This document shows, in pieces, positions 1 through 7,404 of a stretch of DNA of 33,548 bases. The translations under genes and the position numbers were made by a program. The DNA comes from Methanobacteriota archaeon. GTDB taxonomy: Archaea > Thermoplasmatota > Poseidoniia > Poseidoniales > Thalassarchaeaceae. Each line of letters opens with the position of its first letter. Within the stretch, counting starts at the first letter, position 1. The notes beneath the pieces were generated by a model, which was not told where the DNA came from, made no database searches, and was given only the letters and a program-made list of their open reading frames with translations. The stretch is taken from the NCBI GenBank assembly GCA_002712285.1, contig PATC01000031.1, positions 1 to 33,548 of the forward strand. Direction: 5' to 3'.

Positions 1-266
1 ACGTGAGGGGCCTTTCGGACCACCTCCTGAAGGACCACCGCGTGAGGGACCCTTGGGGCCACTTGGTGGACTGCCACGTGAGGGGCCTTTCGGACCACCT
101 CCTGAAGGACCACCGCGTGAGGGACCCTTGGGGCCACTTGGTGGACCGCCACGTGAGGGGCCTTTCGGACCACCTCCAGAAGGACCACCCCTTGAGGGAC
201 CCTTGGGGCCACCGGGTGGGCCGCCCCGCGAGGGTCCTTGTGGACCACTTGGAGGTCCGCCACGCG
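1..266. repeat. 75-bp tandem repeat inside the zinc-ribbon protein tail
   Basis: Units begin at 1, 76 and 151 with the same opening (acgtgaggggcctttcggac). A degenerate fourth unit runs from 226 to about 266. Units 1 and 2 are almost identical and unit 3 carries several substitutions. The period is 75 bases, exactly 25 codons, so copy-number change keeps the minus-strand frame. Each unit encodes two Gly-Pro-Lys-Gly-Pro-Ser-Arg blocks separated by Gly/Pro/Ser spacers. The array continues past the left edge, so the copy number is unknown. Confidence 0.9.
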
Positions 267-1311
267 CAGGGGTTGGTTCAGGATCTTCCTCTTCATCCTC
301 AAATTCTGCACCACAAGTTGGACATACGGAATCACTATCTCTGACGAGGCCCCCACATGCACCACATTCGAATAATTCTTCATCATCAGCAGCTGGTGCT
401 GCAGATTCGGGTTCATATCCCCAAGCGAACTCCACATCTCCGTCTTTGCTACGGAAAAGAGAGACATCGAGAACTACATCATATCCCTTCAAACGAATTT
501 CAGTATCAATAGCATGCTCAAATGCAGAGTGGAGTTCAGGGGGATTGTCTAGAATTCGCCCATCGTCTATGTACGTGACATTCGCTCTAACTGAACTACC
601 GTCAACCTTCACCTGCGGGGATTCAGTACCAACACCTCGTTTCCTACCAACTCGTCGGACAGCTACTTCCACCATTCGACGAACAAGTTGCTCATTAGGA
701 AGACCACTTGAAGATGATTGATTACGAGGTCTTGGTGCCTCAATAGGCTCAATCTCATCAAGAGAGCGTGTTCCACGGTCAATAGATGGAGAACTCTGAA
801 CGGCACCTACAGCATTCAGGAAATCACTAGCACTTTGCTGATTCATAGAGAGCCAAGCAGAGCGAGCATTTGCCTTCTTCTCACGATCGGCTTCTGCAAT
901 CGCATCTACAACCATATCTGAAGGAGAACGTACACCCTGTGGCGATGGTTCATCTTGAGGGACTGGATTACCCCCCTCAATCTCTGCAGCAAGAGAACTA
1001 AGAAAACTCGTTGAGATGACTTCGGGATCTAATCTTTCTTCAGGAGTTTGTGATATAGCATTGGAATCCATGGCAGGCGTCATACCTCCGATTATGGGGC
1101 TACCCATCTGTCCAGGATTAGGCATGGGATCTACAGGCGGAAGATTGGCAGGAGTATGGGCGTGATTGGGAGTTGGAGCAGTTGCGGTATTGAGTCCCAT
1201 TCCAGAGGAGACACCCGGAGTTTGGCGTGCTCCACACTCAGGACAAAACAGAGAATCGCTCGGAATCTCCTCCCCACACGAACCGCACTGCATAACTACC
1301 GCTGGACCCAT
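1..1311 (-). CDS. zinc-ribbon protein with Gly/Pro/Lys/Arg repeat tail (partial, C-terminus off window)
   Basis: The minus strand is open from an ATG at 1311 to the window edge (437 codons, no stop seen). Residues 9-26 form a zinc ribbon (C9-x2-C12, C23-x2-C26). A Pro/Asn-rich linker and a roughly 90-residue mixed alpha/beta region (about 220-310) follow. A second ribbon is at 316-333 (C316-x2-C319, C330-x2-C333), then an acidic run, then a low-complexity tail of GPKGPSRGG-type units from about residue 349 on. An in-frame ATG six codons downstream (1293) is an alternative start. No signal peptide or membrane segment is visible, so it is probably cytoplasmic. The basic Gly/Arg/Pro tail could bind nucleic acid or mediate assembly, but that is inference. 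I do not recognise the family. The gene is divergent from the prenyl synthase at 1435. Confidence 0.8.
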   Translation of the reverse strand, partial: MGPAVVMQCGSCGEEIPSDSLFCPECGARQTPGVSSGMGLNTATAPTPNHAHTPANLPPVDPMPNPGQMGSPIIGGMTPAMDSNAISQTPEERLDPEVISTSFLSSLAAEIEGGNPVPQDEPSPQGVRSPSDMVVDAIAEADREKKANARSAWLSMNQQSASDFLNAVGAVQSSPSIDRGTRSLDEIEPIEAPRPRNQSSSSGLPNEQLVRRMVEVAVRRVGRKRGVGTESPQVKVDGSSVRANVTYIDDGRILDNPPELHSAFEHAIDTEIRLKGYDVVLDVSLFRSKDGDVEFAWGYEPESAAPAADDEELFECGACGGLVRDSDSVCPTCGAEFEDEEEDPEPTPARGGPPSGPQGPSRGGPPGGPKGPSRGGPSGGGPKGPSRGGPPSGPKGPSRGGPSGGGPKGPSRGSPPSGPKGPSRGGPSGGGPKGPSR

Positions 1312-1434
1312 GGAATCGGAACCTATTGATTAAGCCGTTCCCGGGTAGATACAGTCAGCAATACAGTCTGAGAAATCCTACCACCCCACAGGGTCAAGAA
1401 CACAAGCCTCCAGTATTCGGTTAGAGGTGGCCGA

Positions 1435-2439
1435 ATGCTCATTGATACTGAAGCGGACCGGCTCCTTGAAAATACATCACGTTCCTTCTTTCTGACTCTG
1501 AAAGTATTACCTCATTCAATAAGAAAGCAAGTTGGATTACTCTACCTTCTTGCAAGAGTTGCTGACACAATCGCTGATTCAAAAACCGGCCGTGTGGAAG
1601 TTCTTCTAGAGGCTCTAGAAGCGTGGGATAGAGCGACGAGTCAAAATGATGTACCAATGAATGACCTTTCTACACTAGCAGATCTACAATCTGATCCAGC
1701 AGAAGAGACTCTGCTGAGAAATGTAAGTATCCCTCTTGAAGCATTATCTTCAATCTCTGAAAACGACCTAATCCATATTCGCCGATGCCTTGGTATAATT
1801 ATCGGCGGACAAACACTGGACTTGAAGCGGTTCGGACCCGCAAACGATTCGCAAGGTATCTCGTCGCTAAACAATGACGACGAGTTAGATGATTATGCAT
1901 ACAGAGTCGCAGGCTGTGTTGGAGAATTCTGGACTTCGATGACCCTAGCACATCTAGTTACTGCGGATGGACCTACTAGTGAGCAGATGTTCGAACTAGG
2001 TATACGATTTGGTAAAGCGCTACAGATGATTAACATCCTCCGAGACATACCTGAAGACCTCAGATTTGGACGTTGCTACATCCCTGAAACCCGCCTTCAG
2101 GCAGTGGGTTTGAATCCAGACGAACTTACCGACCCAAATCAATATGAAAAATTTAGAATTGTGCACAATGACCTTCTTGATATCACACAAGGTCACCTAA
2201 ATGCAGCTAGTCGATACATCCTCATGCTACCTTCAAATCAGCGACGACTGCGTATTGCATGTATGCTACCCGTCATCATCGGTCAGCAAACTGTCGATAT
2301 GTTACGTGTAAACAATGTTCTTGATAGAAATACACGGATTAAGGTTCCAAGAAAAGAGATTAAGCGAATCATGAGAAAGTGTGTAATCGCAACTCTGCTA
2401 CCGGGTGGTACACGGCGACTACTTATGCGGAGCCGATGA
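1435..2439 (+). CDS. squalene/phytoene synthase family protein (squalene synthase-like)
   Basis: A 334-residue head-to-head prenyl synthase that would condense two prenyl diphosphates (FPP or GGPP) at the membrane face. The first aspartate-rich motif is at residues 41-48 (RVADTIAD) and the second at 200-217 (NILRDIPEDLRFGRCYIP, with D204, E207 and D208). The N-terminal SRSFFLTLKVLP segment also fits the family. Length is normal. The ATG at 1435 is supported by a Shine-Dalgarno GAGGTGG at 1424-1430. The next gene (2525) belongs to the same superfamily but is clearly divergent, so the two are likely different activities or partners, as with bacterial HpnC/HpnD. Substrate and product cannot be read from sequence alone. 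No desaturase or oxidase gene lies in the window. Confidence 0.85.
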   Translation: MLIDTEADRLLENTSRSFFLTLKVLPHSIRKQVGLLYLLARVADTIADSKTGRVEVLLEALEAWDRATSQNDVPMNDLSTLADLQSDPAEETLLRNVSIPLEALSSISENDLIHIRRCLGIIIGGQTLDLKRFGPANDSQGISSLNNDDELDDYAYRVAGCVGEFWTSMTLAHLVTADGPTSEQMFELGIRFGKALQMINILRDIPEDLRFGRCYIPETRLQAVGLNPDELTDPNQYEKFRIVHNDLLDITQGHLNAASRYILMLPSNQRRLRIACMLPVIIGQQTVDMLRVNNVLDRNTRIKVPRKEIKRIMRKCVIATLLPGGTRRLLMRSR

Positions 2440-2524
2440 ATAATCGAAAAGGACTGAAACGGCATCTTCGATGCCCGCATCCCTCCACTTGATATAGGGC
2501 CGAGAGTTCGTAAAGCATGATACC

Positions 2525-3757
2525 ATGTCGGAGACGCGAATCAAGGAATCGACTGTAAAGGTCGAATCTATTCGCTCTACCGATAACAGCGAGCAAAAAA
2601 TTGCTAGTTTTCGGGCCGCAGTTGAACTTACTTCTGATGCAGTTCGTGCCGTTAGTGTGACCGCAGTGGACGCACTAAAGGCATCAGCCAGATTCATGGG
2701 TGTAGTGAGCAAAGAAGAAAATTTAGCAAATCCCTTCGATAACATCGATGCTCCAGTTTGGTCTGAGAAAGATATTCCCCCATTCATACTGAACACTGCT
2801 TACGATTACTGTGAAGCACTCACTATTCGTGAAGCTGCTAACTTCTATCACTCGTTCAAGTATCTACCTGATGAACAACGAAGAGCAATGTGCGCGTACT
2901 ACGCTTTCTGTCGAAGAGCAGACGACATTGCAGATGGAGATTATCGAGATTTATTTCCCGGTTCATCAGGTCCAAAAGACGAAGAAGCTCTCGAATATAT
3001 TGATCGGATTGAGGAAATGATACAACGCGTCCCAGTTGTCGACCGTACAAGTTTCATTGACAAAATGTCACAACTATTTTTCTTCCGTAAAAAACTCTCA
3101 ACCGCTTACAATGATCTTGCTTCAACTGATCCAATCTTCTTGGCTCTCAAAGATACTGTCCAGAAGTACCATATTCCTCGAATTCACCTTGATGATTTAA
3201 TCGCAGGCATGGAAGATGACTTCTTCCAAGACAGGTATGAGACGTTTGAAGACCTCTATCGATACTGCTACAGAGTCGCTTCAACCGTTGGGCTTGTCTG
3301 CATTGATATTTATGGATACGAGAACCCTAAAGCCCGTGATCATGCAGAAGCCTGGGGCGTATTTATGCAATTGGTCAATATCCTTCGAGATGTACAAGAA
3401 GACGCTGATAGAGGCAGAATTTACCTTCCTATCGAGGACCTAGCGCGCCATGGAATCAAGCCAGAGGATGTGCTTGAAGGGCGTCTCCAAAAACATCCAG
3501 GATGGGAACCTTTTGTTGCAGAATTTATTGAAAGAATAGAGGTTTATCGAGACCGCGCCCTAGATTTATTGCCTATGCTGAAACCAAAGATGCGCTTCAG
3601 TCCAGCAATTATGATGGGATTCTATCGATCTATATTGAAGAAAATTCACCGAAATGAAGGGGATGTGTTCACTCATAGAGTGAAACTGAACAAAATCGAG
3701 AAGTTGACACTTGCTCTATCGATATACATCCGGCACCGTTTCTTGACGTTCTTCTGA
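2525..3757 (+). CDS. phytoene synthase-like (CrtB/HpnD type) with N-terminal extension
   Basis: A 410-residue squalene/phytoene synthase. The first aspartate motif is at 130-137 (RRADDIAD). The second is at 285-302 (NILRDVQEDADRGRIYLP, with D289, E292 and D293). It resembles phytoene synthase more than the upstream paralogue does. About 85-90 residues precede the normal family start. This extension is charged and Ala/Val-rich, probably helical, and has no signal peptide. The C-terminus ends in a hydrophobic patch (IYIRHRFLTFF) that could touch the membrane. It lies 85 bases after the upstream synthase and is probably co-transcribed, although a TATA-like gatatag at 2491-2497 could give it a short-leader promoter. 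The likely reaction is 2 GGPP to phytoene; squalene-pathway use is possible. Confidence 0.85.
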   Translation: MSETRIKESTVKVESIRSTDNSEQKIASFRAAVELTSDAVRAVSVTAVDALKASARFMGVVSKEENLANPFDNIDAPVWSEKDIPPFILNTAYDYCEALTIREAANFYHSFKYLPDEQRRAMCAYYAFCRRADDIADGDYRDLFPGSSGPKDEEALEYIDRIEEMIQRVPVVDRTSFIDKMSQLFFFRKKLSTAYNDLASTDPIFLALKDTVQKYHIPRIHLDDLIAGMEDDFFQDRYETFEDLYRYCYRVASTVGLVCIDIYGYENPKARDHAEAWGVFMQLVNILRDVQEDADRGRIYLPIEDLARHGIKPEDVLEGRLQKHPGWEPFVAEFIERIEVYRDRALDLLPMLKPKMRFSPAIMMGFYRSILKKIHRNEGDVFTHRVKLNKIEKLTLALSIYIRHRFLTFF

Positions 3758-3816
3758 ACGATTCTAGGCAACCTTAGCGGGTAATTACCAATAGCGAAGA
3801 CAAAGGAGAATAGAAA

Positions 3817-5583
3817 ATGCGTGTAGCAGTCTTGTTGGAAGACCGGTGCGCGCCCAATATGCCTGCATTTGCATATCTTCAGAAGTATGCAGGAATGTGC
3901 GGTAGTGAATGTATACAGGTAGTCGATAACAAATGCAAGATACTGGAAACGGCTTGTCCCGTGTGTTTGAATAGAGCAAAACATTGTCCAGGTGATGCTG
4001 TAATTCTAATCAATTTACCACAAGAACTTGAAAGCGACATGACTCATTGTTTCGGAGAAAATGGATTCAGAGTTTTTCGCCTCCCTACACCAAGGGAAGA
4101 AGCAGTAGTTGGAATCCTTGGTCAGAACGGAATGGGAAAATCCACTGCAGTTCAGATTCTCTCAGGATCTTTACGTCCAAATCTTGGGGATTGGGATGAT
4201 GAAAAGGAATGGGATGAAATTATCGAGAGTTACCCCAAAGGGGAACTCAGAGATTACCTAGAGAAAGTCGCATTATCCGGAGTTAGAATTGCAGTTAAAC
4301 CACAATATGTGGACAAACTTCCGAAAATTTTCGACGGACTAGTAAGTGAACTTCTAGCAAGGGTAGATGACCGCGAAGAAATCGAAAAATGGACCGAAGA
4401 GATGGGTATTATTCACCTAATGGAACGCAAATTAGGAGAATTATCAGGAGGAGAACTCCAAAGAGTTGCTATATGTGCCACACTTCTAAAGGATGCAGAT
4501 GTTTATTTCTTCGATGAAGCTACATCATATCTCGATATTCATGAACGAATGAGAGTCACTAAGATCATACAAGCATTGGCTGAGATGGGGAAACGAGTTC
4601 TAGTTGTTGAACACGATTTAGCAATTCTAGATGTTTTATGTGACCAAGTACACATTGTCTATGGTGAAAGAGCAGGCTATGGGATATTCACTCCTGCAAG
4701 AACTACCAGAGTCGCCATCAATGCATATCTCAATGGCCACCTTGTTGAGCAGAACATGCGAATTCGAGATAAACCGATTAAATTCCATACAGGAAGAATA
4801 AGATCGGAAGAAATCGGTGAACCTATACTACAGTGGGGAGGACTAAAGAAATCATTGGGCGAATTTACCCTTAATTCCAAGGAAGGAACCGTTCATTCAG
4901 CTGAGGTTGTTGGCATAGTTGGCCCAAATGCTACGGGAAAGACCACGTTGGTCCGTATTCTTGCAGGAGAATTAGAATCTGACGAAGGTTGGACCACTAT
5001 GGATGCGAAAGTATCCTACAAACCACAACATGTCAAAGCAACCTTCGATGGAACAGTAAGAGAATGGCTGGATACCGAGTTAGGTAGAGCATGGCATTCA
5101 GGTGAATTTCAAAGTAAAGTAGTCAGACCATTAAATGTAGATCAATTGCTTGAATTACAGGCTCGGAAACTATCAGGAGGAGAACTCCAAGCAGTTTGGA
5201 TCGTTCTTTGTCTTGGTAAAGATGCAGATATCTATCTCTTGGATGAACCTTCAGCGCATCTTGATGCGAATGCGAGAATGGAAGCTGCAAAAGCAATCAG
5301 AAGAACAATGCTTGCTAAAGAAAAAGCAGCCATGGTAATTGATCATGATATCTACTTCATCGATATCGTAAGTGATTCATTACTTGTGTTTGAAGGCGAA
5401 GGTGGGGTCGAAGGGAATGCTGTCGGACCACTACATCTTCGACAAGGAATGAATCGCTTCCTGAAAAACGTTGGAATCACGTTCCGTCGTGATCAAGATA
5501 CAAAGAGGCCACGAATCAACAAGCCAGACAGTCGTAAAGACCGAGAACAGAAGGCTTCAGGGGAGTATTTCTACACCAAATAA
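3817..5583 (+). CDS. ABCE1/Rli1 ribosome-recycling ATPase with degenerate Fe-S domain
   Basis: A 588-residue twin-ATPase protein that splits post-termination ribosomes. An N-terminal ferredoxin-like domain (1-68, ending INLPQEL) leads into NBD1 with Walker A at 102-110 (GQNGMGKST), signature LSGGELQR near 209 and Walker B FFDEATSYLD near 230. NBD2 has Walker A near 366-374 (GPNATGKTT), signature LSGGELQ near 452 and Walker B YLLDEPSAHLD. Length and hinge match ABCE1. The Fe-S domain is unusual. Cysteines occur at 11, 28, 32, 40, 47, 50 and 57, and three of the four cluster-I ligands plus the third cluster-II ligand appear missing. NBD2 reads LSGGELQAV where QRV is usual. The start has a Shine-Dalgarno ggag eight bases upstream. 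Two nuclease genes follow 13 bases downstream. Confidence 0.93.
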   Translation: MRVAVLLEDRCAPNMPAFAYLQKYAGMCGSECIQVVDNKCKILETACPVCLNRAKHCPGDAVILINLPQELESDMTHCFGENGFRVFRLPTPREEAVVGILGQNGMGKSTAVQILSGSLRPNLGDWDDEKEWDEIIESYPKGELRDYLEKVALSGVRIAVKPQYVDKLPKIFDGLVSELLARVDDREEIEKWTEEMGIIHLMERKLGELSGGELQRVAICATLLKDADVYFFDEATSYLDIHERMRVTKIIQALAEMGKRVLVVEHDLAILDVLCDQVHIVYGERAGYGIFTPARTTRVAINAYLNGHLVEQNMRIRDKPIKFHTGRIRSEEIGEPILQWGGLKKSLGEFTLNSKEGTVHSAEVVGIVGPNATGKTTLVRILAGELESDEGWTTMDAKVSYKPQHVKATFDGTVREWLDTELGRAWHSGEFQSKVVRPLNVDQLLELQARKLSGGELQAVWIVLCLGKDADIYLLDEPSAHLDANARMEAAKAIRRTMLAKEKAAMVIDHDIYFIDIVSDSLLVFEGEGGVEGNAVGPLHLRQGMNRFLKNVGITFRRDQDTKRPRINKPDSRKDREQKASGEYFYTK

Positions 5584-5596
5584 TCGGGGAATATAC

Positions 5597-7363
5597 ATGC
5601 CCGTAAATCAACCTCCATTCGGTGGCGCAGGAAGAAGACGTAGAAATCGATTGAGTGGAAGTTCAATCGTTTCATGGGAACGATGCCCAAGAGGTTGGAT
5701 GGTGAGTCGCCGACTAGGACTTAGGGGGCCTGTCCGGCCATCGATGCTTCTCGGTATCTTGCTAGAGGACGCAGTTGTGAGCTTACTAATGGAATCTCCA
5801 CCAAGTGACGGTACATCACCGAAAGGATATGCAACTTGGTTGGATTTTATGGGAGCTCCCGATTATGAAAACGTGGATACTAATCCTATCGATTCGATTG
5901 AAGGAATTCATGATTGGCTACATTCCTTGGTGCCTGCAATGGCAGAACATGTTCACAAAGTTTTGATTCAACAGTGGAAAGAAACACCTTGGAAAACTGA
6001 TGAAGATGATATTGAAAAAATTCAGCAGGTCAATATCAGGAAACAAATTCGGTCAGGTCTACGAATGCAGATCAATGAAGCGAAAAATTGTCTTGAGAAT
6101 GGAGGTGGACCTCATCTAGGATTGTATCGCACTACAGGCGACCCACATAACCCACCTGCGCCGCGTTGGGGATCAACTCCAAGCAATAACAATCCAATAG
6201 ATGGATTCCAAGAAGTCGGACAACCAATCAATTGGTGGGAAGCATGGGAAGTGGCTAGACCTTGGATGAAGGATCCTCGTATTATTGAACCACAGCGTCT
6301 CCATCACCCAGAAGGTTGGGCATCTGGAGAGATGGATGTCGTTCATCGATGGAGAGAAAATGCAACTATTGTAGACATCAAGTCAGGGCTCCATGGTGGA
6401 CGTCCTCAGCCAAATTTGGAAACACAATTAAGATTCTACCGTTGGCTTTGGCATCAAACTCGTGAAGGACAATCACAGAAGGTAGATCGTCTTGAGGGTT
6501 GGTTCCTCCTCGACACCCAAGTTCACTGTATCGATGCTCATTCAGATGAGGTGATGAATCAGGAAACTAAGCGCTTAGAGAACATTCGAGATCAGATGAG
6601 CAAAGTTGCTGAACAGGATTGGTCTTGGATGGATGAAGACGGCACTCCAGAAAGTCACCCACTACATTGCCCACATTGCAGTGGCACACAAATCTGCGGA
6701 TATTCATCAAAACCTGAAAATCGTGCTCTTCGAGAATTTCTTCCTAAACTCAAAAACATCGATATTTTACAAACACAATCAGATTCTTCACTAATCTCCG
6801 ATTTACCCAGTCGAATCAATGTAAAGGGGATAATCGATGGAGGATGGACCGAGAACGAAAATCCGTATGGAGAAACTGTTCGTGTCGCTAATCTTAGAGT
6901 TGGCAACACACACGTAACAATTGAGGAAACAGAGGCAGGAGTAGTGAATCCGGAAACGTGGCGTGGAGATGTTGCGATAGTAAATGCGAACCCAGGACAT
7001 CACCGTGATAGAGCACGACTTTTCCTAGACTCTCGCAGTCATCTAGTGCCACAAGATTCACAAGAACAGTGGACTAGACTAGGACTAATCCCATCTCGTG
7101 CCACTGTTTCGGGCGAAGTCGTTTCTGTAAATTCAATGGAAGGAGTATCACAAAATGGTAGACCATGGACAATCAGGACCCTGCACCTATGGGATGGCAG
7201 CGGAGTAGTCGAAATCGCGGCCTTTGGTTCAAATCGTTCTCGAACTTTTGATTCCATCAGAGTCGGTGACAAAGTTACTGTCAAACATGGTGAATTAGGA
7301 TGGCGAGAAGGATCACCTCAGATTAAGATTGGAAGGGCAACGATAATCCAAACCATCTCATAA
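5597..7363 (+). CDS. Fe-S PD-(D/E)xK nuclease (RecB/Cas4-like) with C-terminal OB module, copy A
   Basis: A 588-residue protein. The first Cys is at C30 (WERCPRGW), followed by a G-x3-E helix (E57). The nuclease core is GEMDVVHRW (D247) and IVDIKSG (D260-x-K262), followed by a Q-x3-Y-like segment (TQLRFYRWLW). The terminal cysteines are C358-x2-C361-x5-C367. One early plus three late cysteines is the 4Fe-4S arrangement of Cas4, AddB and Dna2 nucleases. The last 90-100 residues look like an OB fold (SGEVVSV, then VGDKVTVKHGEL). No helicase motifs are present. The ATG at 5597 lies 13 bases after the ABCE1 stop; an upstream in-frame start at 5471 would overlap ABCE1. The likely role is single-stranded DNA processing in repair or recombination, an inference from fold. 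It has a tandem paralogue directly downstream. Confidence 0.8.
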   Translation: MPVNQPPFGGAGRRRRNRLSGSSIVSWERCPRGWMVSRRLGLRGPVRPSMLLGILLEDAVVSLLMESPPSDGTSPKGYATWLDFMGAPDYENVDTNPIDSIEGIHDWLHSLVPAMAEHVHKVLIQQWKETPWKTDEDDIEKIQQVNIRKQIRSGLRMQINEAKNCLENGGGPHLGLYRTTGDPHNPPAPRWGSTPSNNNPIDGFQEVGQPINWWEAWEVARPWMKDPRIIEPQRLHHPEGWASGEMDVVHRWRENATIVDIKSGLHGGRPQPNLETQLRFYRWLWHQTREGQSQKVDRLEGWFLLDTQVHCIDAHSDEVMNQETKRLENIRDQMSKVAEQDWSWMDEDGTPESHPLHCPHCSGTQICGYSSKPENRALREFLPKLKNIDILQTQSDSSLISDLPSRINVKGIIDGGWTENENPYGETVRVANLRVGNTHVTIEETEAGVVNPETWRGDVAIVNANPGHHRDRARLFLDSRSHLVPQDSQEQWTRLGLIPSRATVSGEVVSVNSMEGVSQNGRPWTIRTLHLWDGSGVVEIAAFGSNRSRTFDSIRVGDKVTVKHGELGWREGSPQIKIGRATIIQTIS

Positions 7364-7404
7364 TTAGCGTCGTATTCAATACCCCTCGCACTGAATAGCA
7401 AACC

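Noticed and set aside
1-266. CRISPR array
   Set aside because: The 75-bp units are contiguous, translate as coding repeats and have no unique spacers.
3-721. Two long plus-strand openings rich in Gly, Pro and Arg
   Set aside because: They are mirror frames of the 75-bp repeat and of the minus-strand zinc-ribbon gene, which has two intact ribbons, a sensible composition and a proper start.
2440-2524. Intergenic riboswitch or attachment site
   Set aside because: I found no conserved aptamer, inverted repeat or integrase; only a TATA-like stretch at 2491-2497.
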